A DNA stretch of 64,000 nt. Source: Cryptomeria japonica. Its lineage: Eukaryota; Streptophyta; Pinopsida; Cupressales; Cupressaceae. The stretch spans positions 101,660,796-101,724,795 of the forward strand of contig NC_081415.1 of NCBI RefSeq assembly GCF_030272615.1, given 5' to 3'. Below the pieces are notes generated by a model that was given only the letters and a program-made list of their open reading frames with translations, was not told the origin of the DNA and made no database searches. This document shows, one piece after another, positions 23,139 to 35,630 of the stretch. The translations under genes and the position numbers were made by a program. Each line of letters starts with the position of its first letter. The stretch's first letter is position 1.

Positions 23139-23779
23139 TGTCATGCCCAAACTTTTCGGCATGAACGAAATAATTTTTTTTTAAAAAACATAACATAATA
23201 ACACTAAATTTGCTAATATGAAACGCAATAACAAGTTTTGTCTTAACTATGTTTGAGTTAACTCTAACCACTAACTCAAGTAAGCGAAAATAATTTAAAT
23301 TACATGCGGAATATTAACTCTCCAAAAGAATTACCATTATCTCTTTAATTAATTAAATAGTAAATTCATTTAAGCAAAAACCTCTAAATAATTGACAAGA
23401 GATATTATTAATCTCAATTAATCTTTTAATCATTGTAGGAATTAAGTAAATTAACTCTAGCAATTGGATTTTTAAACCCCATGATTTATTTTAACAATAA
23501 TTATAATGTGTCTAAAATTTGACTAAGGGGCTAAATAAATTCATAATAAAAATTGCCCTATAAAGTTTTAATCTCGACAAGCCTAAATTTAGGTGGACTA
23601 CAATTAATCCCCTATGGCCAAAATAACTTACAAAGTTATTATAATTTCCTAAAAGATTAAACTCCAAAATAATTTAAAATTTAAAACATCATATTTAAAT
23701 GTTTATATAAACATATATAAAATATGAATGTTTAAATAAAATAATTAAAACTCAAGTTAGATTTATACATTCATATTTT

Positions 23780-23904
<125 letters not shown>

Positions 23905-24206
23905 TCATTAAACACATATATATTTATATATGAGGATATTTATTTTCTAAACAAACATTACTATAAAAATATCCCATGTAACCTAATTAAACATATTATA
24001 AAATACCCTTTCATTCTATTTTTTTTTTTCTTATTACTTTCAAGCTACCCTAACCCGAACCGGGTTAGGGTTTTATCTTTTAGTTGTGCAGGGAGGAGGG
24101 CCAAATTTGCCAGGCGGAGGCGGCTAAAGGCGGCCACAGGGCTTTCATGGAGGTGTGGTGGTGGGGAGAGCCATGGGGCTCCCCGCAGGGACGGCCGCAG
24201 TCATGC

Positions 24207-24380
24207 TTGCAGGTCACAACCCACAGAGGCGGCCTTGGCCGCCGCTGTGGGACGTGGCCCACAGCCCGGCTGCACCATCACTGTGGGGCGCCACCCACAG
24301 GGGGCTGAAGCCTCCCCAACTGTGGGTTGCGGCCCAAAGTGGCGGCTATAGCCACCGCTGGGGGTCGCCGCCCACAGCGC
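24207..24380. repeat. Hairpin minisatellite (CTGTGGG-N6-CCCACAG), ~38-bp period
   Basis: Four 20-bp inverted repeats of the form CTGTGGG-N6-CCCACAG, two exact and two with one or two changes, lie at 24245-24264, 24281-24300, 24320-24339 and 24358-24377, spaced 36, 39 and 38 bp. A fifth right half is at 24220. The first copies also form a longer palindrome at 24220-24251. The island (about 24080-24420) is strongly GC-rich inside AT-rich DNA. The open frames here are by-products of base composition. Confidence 0.85.
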
Positions 24381-24429
24381 ACGGGGTGCCGCAAGGGCCG
24401 AGGCTCCTCGAAAAACCCTATGCCATTTT

Positions 24430-27240
24430 CTTTTTAAAAAAAAAAAATATATATATATATATATAGGGTTATCATGCAAGTGTAAATATATTACCATATA
24501 TATATATATCAAGTTAGGGGTAGTTTTAGTTTCAAATTTAACTAAATATGAGTCTATTTTCTTTCTTTCTAAAATTATGCAAAAATTAACCAAGTATTGA
24601 TAGCATGGAAATAGAGACAAAAATTACTTTTGTCTACTGTAAACAAACTGTTTATATATTTTTTTTAAGTCTCTTAAAGCAGGTTTTCAAAACTAACAGA
24701 TTTAAATAAAGCATTTATTTTTCTATTGACAGTCTAGTTGCTAACTTTAGAGATGGATTACTAATGCTAGATTTATTTACTGTAAATAAATAAACTAACA
24801 AAGTTTAATAAATTTTAACAGCAACTATATTAGACTAGAAATCATTTGAAATATTCCTTAGAGATAGACAAATTAATTCTTTTTTTAACCATAATTTAAA
24901 AAAAAGGAATAGATATGCTTACTTTTCCATTATTTCAATATGCATCAGGAATAAAATGAACTTTTTATTTTCAGAATTAACATGAATACAACAAATATTA
25001 TTTCAATAACTATAGGAACTTAATCCAAAGATAAACATTTCATTTTTTTTGCAATAATAACTTAATAGAATCATGCATTTCTTTAAAGCATATTTAGAAT
25101 ACAATATAGTCAATATTACAAATGGGTGAGATACCCAACTAGTCTCTCCTTTCTATTAAATAAGGACTTTAAATAAAATGAATACATTTCTTTTTCAAAA
25201 TAAATACAACATTTAACTTTTCTTTTACATTTCTGCAACTAAACTTTAATATCCAATTCCCTAATCTTTTTCTGCAAATCAAGTAAAAACCAGCAACTCC
25301 TAGCTTGTCCTTTTTTTTCTTTTTTTTTCCAAGCAACCTGCAAATAAATCATAAGGCTATGACCATGGAGAGCTCACCTCCTAGCCTACGTTTACTAGAA
25401 GCCACCCCCAAGCTTGGAGAACTAAGCCCTAGATAGGTTACACTCAAGCAAACACAACAAGCAAGAAAAAAACACACAACAAACACTTTCCCAACCAAGG
25501 CTACACTTCATCACAAAATGTGATGTTTTTACAAGGGTGGAAGTGGACCAAATACCTTGAGGAGACTACAAGCATGGTAGATCACATATCCAACTCATGG
25601 AAAACAAAGATATATCACAAGTACATTAACCCCACACCCTTATGCCCCCCAAGGCATTCATGCCATACTTTCTCTCCTTATGACCCCTAAATGCATAAAC
25701 AAGGCTATGCAGCAAGGGTCACATAAACAAACCCCTGAGCTCACTCTCATAATGAGAGCCTCTCACTCTAAGGCTATCAAACTTCTTCCACCCCCAAGAC
25801 CAACCTCTCTCCCAAGAGTAGGAGGCCTTGGTTACTCCCAAATCATAGAAAATGCATAAAAGAAATAAAAGATAGGTCACATAATAATTTTCACAAAGGA
25901 AACTACAAGAAAACAACTATTACATACAAACATTTTTTCCAACATAACATGCAACATAAAAAGAAACAAAAGGAGAAAATGAACCAACCTTCAATCTACC
26001 CAAAGGTTGCTAGAACTAGTTTGAGGATGAGCAACCCAAATCCACAATTCTTCCTTCTACACTTAGCCAAAATTCTATCCCAAAACTATTCTTTTCAAAA
26101 TTGCATGATCTCCAAAAATGGAGAGTGGGTGATTACCCACAAAGTCTCTCATCCTTTCCTAAAAAGACCTCAGTGAGAGTTCTCACAGGTTACTAAAACT
26201 GAAAAAGGAAAAAGTAAGAGAAAGTGGGAAAAAGAATCTCACATCAAAAAGGAAGGTTATCTAACCTAGATGGCTCCTTCTAATTTTGAATTTTCTCTCA
26301 CCTTAGGAAACTCACTTTTTGAGGTGACTAAACAGTCACATGGAAGTAGACACATGCCTAAAAATACTCCTAACCAATAGGTATACTTTATGGACTTTAG
26401 GAAACACCTTTAAACTGCCCCTAGGAGTCCATTTGACCCCTTATAAACCCATCTAAAGTTAACTTTCGGTTCAAACTTGAGTTGACCACTCCAAAGGCTC
26501 GCTACCCAAGGGAAATTTAGAACCACATTCAAATGTTTGAAAAAGCTATGGTTGAAGTAACTCCCTCCAAGAGACAAGTCAAAAATCAAGACACAAATCA
26601 ACACATGTGTCAAGTGACACAATAAAATACATTACAAAATTACACATGAAATTTGTCTCTTGTTGGATTTACACAAATTAATAAATCCAATTTAACACAC
26701 ATGCAACATTTACTTTCACAAATAAAATATGATACATACAGGGTGTTGTCTCTCCAAATAGACAACCCCTGGTTTTACGAACGTACATAGGTCTAGGTTT
26801 GGTTCTCCATAATGTTTCCATGGTCACATGGATAATTTTCCTGCGTATCTCAATTACACATTAGTAATTCCAAATAACCTCATATAATATTAAACACATG
26901 AATAAGAATATACATCAAACACTCTGCATACAATTGACATTTAAACAAATCGATATATCTAATATCCAAGTAAATCCACCTAAGTAATTATCATAATCCT
27001 CATAATTTTGATCCATACATAAGACATGCATCCTATTTCTATCATCATAGTAAAGTCCTGCAAATCCAATAATGACATACATCATCTCAAATTATTCCTA
27101 TTCTAGAATCATATAGAGTTCTATATCTATAATGCATAGAAATGAAGCATCAATATATATCAATGTTATCCAAAACATGGAATCATATAAGTTCTAAATC
27201 CATAATGCATAAAAATAAAGCATCCATAATAGTCTCAACA
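24430..27240. other. Rest of the 4.1-kb insertion, no gene
   Basis: AT-rich sequence without a supportable gene. The short open frames (for example 25719-25916 and 26410-26622) have no motifs or context. No internal LTR boundary was seen. Confidence 0.5.
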
Positions 27241-27285
27241 TGAAAATCACTGAAATATTAGGATGAGTCAGGGTAGGGCCTCACA

Positions 27286-28200
27286 GGACTAAGGTGAAAG
27301 AGAGTGAAGATGAGAAGGTGGCAAGGTATCTCAATGAGTTGAGATTTACAATCCAAGAATACTTGAATCTCCACACCCCAGAGACAGGCCAAAAGTGTTT
27401 TCAATTGGTACTCAAGGTGGAGGAGAAGTTGAAGAGAAGGTAGGATCAAAATGGTAGAGGTAAAGGGAGACAACAAAGAGGAGAAAGAGGCCCTTTTATA
27501 GGTAAAGGAAATGGTTTTGGATACCAAGGAGACTCTAACCAAGAAGGCAATAGAGGAGAGAGCAGTTACAACCAAGGAGGGGGCTACAATCCAAGAGGAA
27601 GATTTAGGGGTAGGAGACCACCCTCTAGATGAAGATCCCAAGGTAGAGGACCTCCTAGATGTTACAACTACAACAAAGAAGGGCAAATGGCCAATAGATG
27701 TTTGGAGAAGGCTTCTAGATCCATGGGAGAAAGGAGAAGCAATTTGGTGCAGGAATCTGATTGTCAAAGTGTGGCAAGTGAAAACACTTATCAAAGTGTG
27801 GCAAGTGAAAACACTTATCAAAGTGTGGCAAGTGAAAACACTTATCAAAGTGTTAATGCTCCTGATAGCTATGGCTATCCTGAAAGAGGAGAGGCTCTGA
27901 TGATGAGGAGAGAAGTAACCACCATGAAGGCACCTGATAAGGAGCCTACACAAAGTAAATCTCTTTTCAAAACCACTTGCAAGGCAGTAGGAAAGGTATG
28001 CAAGGTTCTGACAGACTCTGGGTCCACTGAAAATTTTGTATCACTTGAAATGGTAGAAAATATTAAACTTAGGAAGTTGCCTCACCCAAGGTCAACAAGC
28101 AGTGGTGGAAGAACAGGTTTGGGTGGAGTTTTAGATTAGATCTTAAAAGGATAGATTACTATTTGACATAGCAAAAATGGATGCATGTCATCTCTTGTTT
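27286..28200 (+). pseudogene. Chromovirus 1 gag end and protease
   Basis: The frame continues from the gag part at 23138: KVKESEDEKVARYLNELRF, a Gly/Arg/Asn-rich linker (about 27430-27650), a degraded zinc knuckle CYNYNKEGQMANRC in which the second Cys is Tyr and the His is Gln, a 9-residue repeat (SVASENTYQ, three copies), and an aspartic protease LTDSGSTENFVSLEMV near 28012. Stops occur near 27440, 27628 and 28137. The protease would process the polyprotein. The lost knuckle ligands and stops show decay. Confidence 0.8.
27764..27844 (+). repeat. 27-bp tandem repeat in gag-protease linker
   Basis: Three near-perfect 27-bp units start at 27764, 27791 and 27818 and encode SVASENTYQ in the polyprotein phase. 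A partial fourth follows. This probably arose by slippage. Confidence 0.9.
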
Positions 28201-29210
28201 GGGAGACCATGGTAGTATGACTTGAAAGCTCATCACGATGGGTTGAGAAGCACTTACTCAATCACCCAAGATGGGAAGGTGATAGAGCTCTTACCTCTAA
28301 TAGAGGAAGAGATGGAATCAAAAGGGAAGGATACAAGAGTGTTTATATTTGAAGGTAAATAGTTCATGAAGAGGATTGTAGAGAAAGGTGCAATTTTCTA
28401 TGCCCTCGTGCCTAGTCTCAAAGTGACAAGGAAAGAGCAGTTTGTAGAAGAAAAATAAGGTGGACCAAAGAACATAGGCCCGACAGTTAGACAGTTGCTT
28501 GATAAGAATCAAGGTATCATCTCAATCATTGCATAGATCCGATCCTTGGATCTACATTGCCAAACAAAGCAACCTACAAGCTCACCCCAGATTAGAATGC
28601 AGAAATGGCAAGGCAGATTGAAGAGTTTCTTGAATCAAGACTGAGTGGAAAAAGTCTAAGCCCATGTGTAGTACTAACAGTCCTTGCACCCAAGAAATAA
28701 GGCACTTGGAGACTTTGTATAGACTCAAAAGCCATCAACAAGATAACCATAAGGTATAGGTTCCCAATCCCTAGAATAGAGGATTTACTTGATTTCTTAA
28801 GGAGTGCTAAGTATTTTACAAAAATGGATCTAAAAAGTGGATACAATTAGATTAGAATAAGGCTATGGGATGAATGGAAGACAACTTTAAAAACTAATGA
28901 AGGATTGTATGATTCGAAAGTCATGCCATTTGGGTTGTTCAATTCCCCTAGTACCTTTATGAGGTTAATGAATGAAGTCTTGGTGGAATTCATAGGAAAA
29001 TTTGTCATAGTATATCTAGATGATATCTTGATCTTCAGTCACACAAGGGAAGAGTACCTCAAACACATAGATATGGTTCTCAAGAGGTTACATGAAGAGC
29101 AACTAATGATCAATTTGGATAAGTGTTTATTCATGCAGGAGGAGATCACCTACTTGGGTTTTATGATCTCACAAGGTGAGTTGAAAATGGGCCAAGAGAA
29201 GGTAAGAGCT
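28201..29210 (+). pseudogene. Chromovirus 1 reverse transcriptase, truncated
   Basis: After a stop-rich linker the RT frame (same phase as gag) shows [81 protein letters not shown] and the catalytic [12 protein letters not shown], then [16 protein letters not shown]. It ends at 29210, where the copia 1 LTR starts, so the connection, RNase H and integrase are missing. Several in-frame stops are present. It aligns with the RT of chromovirus 2 (45998-46594). Confidence 0.88.
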
Positions 29211-30764
29211 TGCTGGAATTTTGGCACTAAGTTGTCATTGATGTCAACCAGCATGATGAATATTCACATAAGGGTGAGCATAAAGAATGAAGGCCTACTG
29301 GTAAATTACAAAATGGTTTGAAGGATGGTTACTTGGTTATGATGAAGAGGTAGAATGTTAAAGTTGTCTCACACCATCGGAGGTGAATATGTGCTACTAG
29401 TATAGGGTGCTCTACTGGTTAACAGAAGAAGAAAGATCTACTGGCAAATAGTTATATCAGTAAGTGCTTTCTGAACTGACTATTTGTTGGTGGGCCATGT
29501 CTTGATCATTGTGATGTCATGTGAAGTAGAGGTGGCAAAGGTGTTGTGGTAGGTGAAGCCTCATCGACAGGGTCGATGAAACACATAATCGCCATTAATA
29601 AAGGAGCCACAAATAATGGTATTGTATCTGACTAATTGTGGATTGAGGAAGAAGGAATGACAAAGGAAGATTAGAGAGTAGTTAGCACCTAGATCTATGC
29701 AAAGGAAATCTGATTCAGGAAGTCCTCGAAAAGGAAACTTCTGAAGCACTTCATGTGTCAACTAATTTTGTGACAGAAGATTTGATTCGAGATTTCCATT
29801 TCTAGAAAATGTGCATTGGATAATGGAAATCATGTGTAGGTTAATCCTTCAAGGATAGGTGATCGATCTGAGATAGGTGGGATTGGATCTCATGAAGATT
29901 GTGTTAAAAAGAGGAAACCCTGACTGCTCAAGTTTTTGAATTAAGTTCTGGAGGGAAATCACCATATAAGAAATGAGAACTCAAAATAGAAGAAGTTGAT
30001 GTTGTGAAGGAGGAAAAATGTAGAGAGAGTAAGAAAGGAAAAATATTGTGAGCCTTAGAAATAATTCTAATTAAATTTCAGTGTGCATGAGCAAGCATTC
30101 TGGTGAGAGGATTCTACCAGCCGAACTGTAGTCTTGCAGTTGAGTCTAACTAGTAAGGTGTGGCAGAGTAGGTAGTATCCTAGGGTGACATAGTGTGTTG
30201 AGAGACTATGTGTGAGAGGGAGAGAAAGATAACTGAGGTCAAGAAGTAGAGATAAGAATATCACAACCGACAGTGTGAGATTCAGTAGAGGAGAAAAGAC
30301 TGTCAACCAGTAGAGAGTTATTTGATGAAAGAGTTGCATAATTCATTTGCAACAAGAAGCCTTAACTATATTCAAATAGTATTTCAATATACATCACCAA
30401 GTTGAAGCTTGGTGTAGGGGTTGGTTCTCCTTGGGTTGGTGCCCTAAAAGTGCAAGGGTTGGTGATCCTTGGGTTGGTGCCCCAAAATCTTTGTAAGTCA
30501 GTGTTTTACCTATGAGGCTAGATTGCAGCAGTAGTATTCAGCAGGTTTTCTCACCGAGGTTTTTCCCATATTGGGTTTTCCTCATAAATCTAGTGTTGTG
30601 AGTTTCTTGTGTGTGAATGATCTCTTTGGCTTTCTTTCTTGTATTACCGATATGACTGTTTAGTGGTTAAGTGAATAACTGATATTCTGAAGTTAGATCA
30701 AAAAAAGAAAAAGCTTGGAAACCACTGATTCACCCCCCCTCTCAGTGGTATTCTATGTTCAACA
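29211..30764 (+). repeat. Copia 1 first LTR
   Basis: Starts TGCTGGAATTTTGGCACTAAG (the second copy has TGTTGG) and ends CTATGTTCAACA. The C-run CACCCCCCCTCTCAG lies near 30731-30745. It is homologous to 35631-37127 and inserted in the RT of chromovirus 1. Confidence 0.92.
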
Positions 30765-30766
30765 AT

Positions 30767-30778
30767 TGGTATCACCAC
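30767..30778 (+). promoter_or_regulatory. Primer binding site, mutated
   Basis: TGGTATCACCAC stands where the second unit has TGGTATCAGAGC. Three bases at the 3' part are changed relative to the initiator Met tRNA complement. Confidence 0.8.
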
Positions 30779-30829
30779 AAGGTTCCCAGTTATATTTAAA
30801 CCTTGGGTTGATTCTAGTCTTTGAATATA

Positions 30830-32460
30830 ATGGAAAGAAGTGACTTTGCTTCCTCAAAATCCCCCATGTTTGATGTATCCAACTATGCCTTCTGGAGCAA
30901 AAGAATGGAGGCCAATATTTCATCTCTTGGGTTTGATGTGTGGATATTGATCAAGAATGGGTATATTGTTCCTAATACTCCCCCCTCTGACTTGGATACA
31001 AAAAAGGAGTATAAGAATAATGCAAAGGCAAAACATGCTATCTTGAGTGGATTGTCTGATAATGAATTTGTCAAAGTCATGCACTGTGTTTCAGCAAAGG
31101 AGACATGGGAAAAATTACAGAGGTTGTTTGAGGGAGATGTGAAAGTCATACAAGCCAAGTTGTAAACACTAAGAGGCAAACTTGAAAGCATCAAAATGAA
31201 AGATGATGAAAATATTGTAGACTATCTTCTCAGATTTGATGAAACCATGAATACCATTAGAGGACTTGGAGAAGAGATTGCAGATGAGATTCTTATCAAG
31301 AAGATACTAAGATCTCTTACTCCCAAATATGATACTAAGGTGTAAACCATAAAAGAAGCCAAGGATTTGAAGACTTTTACAATGGATGAGCTATTTTGCT
31401 CTCTGCCAGCCTATGAGATGAGAACAATTGGTGATACTTCCTTAAGGAAAGAAGCAGCATTCAACAACACCGAAAAGGGCAAATAAGATATTACTCATAA
31501 AGAATCTAGTGAAGATTCTAATGCAGAAGTAGTAGACTTTGTCAGGAAGCTCAAAAGAGGATCTGACTGATACAAAGGAAAGATACCACTTAAGTGCTTC
31601 AACTATGGAAAGGTAGGACACTTTGCTGCAAACTGTCCTCAAAAAGAAACCAGTGGAGATGATTCAAGAGAGTTCAAAAAAATTGCCAGCAAAGACAGTG
31701 AAAGGAATGACTACCGATAGGGAAGGAGAGGCTACCAGAACTAGAACAACTTATATAGCATTGAGGATGACACAATAGATGATGAAAATGCATCAAAAGA
31801 TGATGACCATGAGAACAACAGATAAGTCAATCTCTTCATGGCACTTGACAGACCAACTAATGAAGATGATGAAGAAGAGAATATTGAGGCTAAAGTGGAT
31901 TTGGAGATTGAACTTATCAATGCTCTTGAATAATTGAGTAAAACAAGAAGAGAACTCAAGAGGGTTAAGCTTGTTGCGGTAGATGAACAGTTTCATTCAG
32001 GACCAAGACAGCCTAACCGGTATGTTTCAAACTTTCATAGTTACTGTTACCAGTATAATAAATTAGGGCACAAAATAGCCAACTGTAGGTTAAACAATAA
32101 GCCTTCTATGAATTATGAAAGTACAAATCCATTTAATACACTCTAGGATATGAATGTTGTTTTCTATCAGTGCAATGGATATGGTCATAAGAGTTTTGAT
32201 TGTAGGAAGAATAAACCAGTACCCTACAATAATTGTAAGGATGTCCCCTTTAATAAAAATGTAAAATGCTATAACTATCAAGAATTTGTACACATAGCAA
32301 AGTTATACAAAAATAAGAAGATCAAGCAAATGAAGGCAAATCTAGATTAAGGGCCGATAACTAAACCTGAGCTCATTATAGAAGCAAACAAGAAGAAGGA
32401 AATCAAACCAGTTTGGGTTGAGAAAGAAAAGGAAAAGGTAGAATCAAGTCTCATAGTAAA
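30830..32460 (+). pseudogene. Copia 1 gag with several degraded zinc knuckles
   Basis: ATG 30830 opens a copia gag: MERSDFASSKSPMFD, NYAFWSKRMEANI, the helical core with LSGLSDNEFVKVM, RLFEGDVKVIQAKL (then TAA at 31163, where the copy at 37511 has CAA), and RGLGEEIADEIL. Further in-frame stops occur (for example near 31345, 31486, 31570 and 31720). Four zinc-knuckle-like motifs follow in one phase: CFNYGKVGHFAANC near 31597, CYQYNKLGHKIANC near 32047, FYQCNGYGHKSFDC near 32162 and CYNYQEFVHIAKL near 32269. Three have Tyr at the second Cys position and one lacks the first Cys. An acidic helical linker separates the first from the others. Confidence 0.85.
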
Positions 32461-32865
32461 AATGACCTTGCATACTGAAAGGAAAAATCTGTGGGTGGTA
32501 GATAGTGGTTGTTCAAACCATATGAGTGGTGACAAAAAGAAATTCATCAAACTTGAAGACTAGAATGGTGGATCAGTAAGGTTTATAGACAATTCCTCCA
32601 TTAAAATAAAGGGAAAAGGAACTCTAAGATTGATGGAAAAATGAAGGCACATGATGTATATTATGTGGATAGCCTCAAGCATAATCTGCTGAGTGTGAGT
32701 CAGATGTGTGACAAAGGTTTCATATTTACCTTTGACTCAACCCGTTGCTAGATAAAGAAAGATAGTATTGGTAAAGTTGTGGTAGAAGAAAAGAGAACCA
32801 ATGGAAATGTTTATAATCTAAAGGAATTCTATCAGTCCTAATGTATGTTAGGACAAGTAGATTAA
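32461..32865 (+). pseudogene. Copia 1 protease and pre-integrase linker
   Basis: NLWVVDSGCSNHMSGDKKKF is the copia aspartic protease active site. The frame changes near 32640, after which HDVYYVDSLKHNLLSVSQMC and a GAG-pre-integrase type segment lead to the integrase. A stop follows LED near 32563. It cleaves the polyprotein in intact elements. Confidence 0.8.
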
Positions 32866-33720
32866 AGTTGGTTGTGGCACAAAAGATTAGGCCACATAAA
32901 TTTTGATAGCTTAGTTGCAGTAAGAAAAAAGGGGTGTGTGAGGAATTTGCCACCCATCATCAAACCAATAAACATATTTTGTGATGAATGTGTAAAAGGT
33001 AAGCAAACAAAAGTGAGTTTTAGGACAAAGGAGCACAACACCTCAAGACCACTTGAAATTGTGCATACAAATCTGTGTGGTCCAACTCAAACAAGAGCTC
33101 TTGTTGATGAAAGATACTTTATGCTCTTCATTGATGGCTACTGAAGAATGATATGGGTCACCTTTCTGCAAGATAAATCACAAGCATTTGAAAGATTCAA
33201 GATCTTTCAAAAAATGGTGGAAAAGGAAAGTGGGTACAGATTAAAATTCTTAAGATCAAATAGGGGTGGAGAGTTCACATCAAATGAATTTGAAGATTAT
33301 TGTGAAAAAAATGGAATTAGAAGGCAATACTCTGCTCCTAGAACACCACAACAAAATGGTGTGGTAGAAAGGAAGAATAGGATAGTAAAGGAGATGGCTA
33401 GAACCATGTTAAATGAGGCTAGTCTACTAGACACATATTGGAAAATATCCGTTCATACTACTGTATACACTTTGAACTAGGTTCAATTAAGAACAAACAA
33501 CAAAATGACACCTTATGAGTTATGGTATGACCGGAAGCCATTAGTCAAATACTTCAAAGTATTTGGAAGCAAGTGCTTCTTCAAGAAAGATATGGATGGT
33601 TTAGGAAGTTTTAACTCTAGCAGTGATGAAGGAATCTTCCTTGGTTACTCATCTAATAGAAAAGCCTACAAATGCTACAATAAAAGACTAAGAAGAGTCA
33701 TTAGAGTGTGCATGTAAAAG
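32866..33720 (+). pseudogene. Copia 1 integrase
   Basis: The zinc-binding part reads LWHKRLGHINFDSL then CDECVKGKQTK (HHCC type). The catalytic core has MLFIDGY (first Asp), FLRSNRGGEFTS where the expected second Asp is Asn, and RTPQQNGVVERKN with the Glu. A stop follows IDGY (33142) and another is at 33478. The copia-type ending (YELWYDRKPLVKYFKVFGSKC, DEGIFLGYSSNRKAYKCYN) follows. The missing second Asp and the stops make it inactive. Confidence 0.88.
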
Positions 33721-35490
33721 TTCATGAAGAAATGCACAAAGGATGTCAACCACACATTAACTGGTATGATGACTCTGGTGATGAACATGATGAAGTTCAA
33801 TCAAATACTAAACTAGAGGTAGCATCCAAGAAGGCTCCCAACTAGTATATACAACTGAATCACCCGGAAGAGAAAATTTTGGGAAATAAGAGTGATGGTG
33901 TGCAGACTTGAAGAAGACTTGCCTAGAATGATGAACAAGTCAACCTATGTCTCATGACTAAAGTTGAACCCAAAACATTCAATTAAGCTAGTAAAAGACA
34001 AGAATGGATGGATGCCACAGAAGAAGAACTACACCAGATTGAGAAGAACAAGACTTGAGAATTAGTCCCTAGACTGGAAGACAAGAATATCATTGGCACA
34101 AAATGGGTCTACCAGAACAAGATGAATATAGAAAGTAAGATTGTAAGGCATAAAGCTAGACTAGTATGCAAAGGATACTCTCAAGTAGAGGGGATTGACT
34201 TCTAAGAAACATTTGCACCAGTGGCTAGATTAGAAGCGATTATAATGTTTCTAGCTTACTTTTCCTACAAAGGCTATAAAGTATATCAAATGGATGTAAA
34301 ATTTGCTTTTCTAACTAGAAATTTGGAAGAAGTATACATGGAGAAACCAGAAGGGTTTCTGCTACATGATGATGAGACATTTGTGTGTTGGTTAAAGAAA
34401 GCTCTGTATGGTCTAAAACAAGCTCCTAGAGCATGGTACTCAAGATTAGATCAGTATCTAAAGGTATAGGGATTCAAAGAGGGAAGTGCTGATAGAAATT
34501 TGTACATAAAGAGGAATCACATGATTATTGTGGTTGTGTATGTAGATGACATCAACTTTGGAGGCAATAAGGATACGCTCTGCAAAGAGTTTACTGATCA
34601 GATGCAGACAAAATTTGAGATGTCAATGCTTGGTGAATTGACTTACTTTCTTGGTTTGTAGATATTACAACAAGATAAAGGAATCTTTATCTCTCAAATC
34701 AAGTATGCAAAGGAGATGTTGAAGAAATTCCAATTGAAAGATTGTATATCGGTAAGTACCCCCATGGTGACCATCGACAAATTAAGTAAGAATGATGAAT
34801 CACCAATGGTGGATCAGACTCTATAGAGATCCATGATAGGCAGTCTACTATATCTAACTGCTTCAAGACTGGATATAGTTCAGGTAGTATGCATGGTGGC
34901 CAGATTCCAAGCTACACCAAAGCAGTCACACATGAATGTTGTTAGCATAATTTTTGGGTACCTACAAGGAACACTCAACTATGGTTTATGGTATCCTAAC
35001 CAGGGAGATTTTATCTTGGAAGCATACACTGATGCGGATTGGGCAAGATGCATTGATGATAGAAAGAGCACAAGTGGTGATGCATTCTTTCTAGGTGATC
35101 GATTGGTCTCTTGGCATAACAAGAAGCAGGACTCAGTCTCTCTATCTACTGCTGAAGCTGAGTACATTGTTGCTGCTACATGCTGCTCTTAGGTGCTTTG
35201 GATGAAGCAGAATCTAAGAGATATATAGGTGGAAATCACTGATCTTATTCTTATCCTATGTGACAATTCAAGTACAATAAACATAGCAAAGAATCCAGTC
35301 ATGCATTCTAGAATGAAGCAAATTGCTATCAAGTATCACTTTCTCAGAGAGAAGGTTGAAGGATAGGAGGTAAGGATGGATTATGTTCCTATTGGTGAAC
35401 AAGTAGCAAACATTTCCACCAACCCATTACTGGTAAGTACTTTTGAGTACCTCTGACACAAGTTGGGAGTTGTGTCATCTACTTAGGCAG
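33721..35490 (+). pseudogene. Copia 1 reverse transcriptase and RNase H
   Basis: The phase changes before 34221. RT motifs are IIGTKWVYQNKMN (near 34090), VARLEAIIMFLAY, YQMDVKFAFLTRNLEEVYMEK, KKALYGLKQAPRAWYSRLDQ and the catalytic VVVYVDDINFGG near 34530. RNase H follows with MIGSLLYLTASRLDI, YTDADWARCIDDRKSTSG, LSTAEAEYIVAATCCS and CDNSSTINIAKNP. In-frame stops are at about 34468, 34660, 34823, 35190 and 35226, among others. It is typical of copia pol, here not functional. Confidence 0.88.
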
Positions 35491-35630
35491 GTTTTAAGAG
35501 GTCAAAGGGGGAGCTTGGTATGAATCAAATGGGGAGTGCACAGTACCCTTTGTCATTGTGTCAAAGGGGGAGAAATGTACTGGTATGGAGTAGCTCGCTA
35601 GAAGTTGACATCAATGCCAAAAGGGGACAT
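35491..35630 (+). promoter_or_regulatory. Repeated polypurine-like tracts before second LTR
   Basis: Three G-rich tracts precede the LTR: GGTCAAAGGGGGAGCTTG near 35500, GTGTCAAAGGGGGAGAAATG near 35559-35577, and GCCAAAAGGGGACATTG next to the LTR (35615-35631). This repeats the pattern of the other copia elements. Confidence 0.65.

Noticed and set aside
24080-24620. Several overlapping open frames on both strands in GC-rich DNA
   Set aside because: High GC lowers stop frequency. The sequence is a hairpin minisatellite within an LTR-like element, and no frame has motifs.
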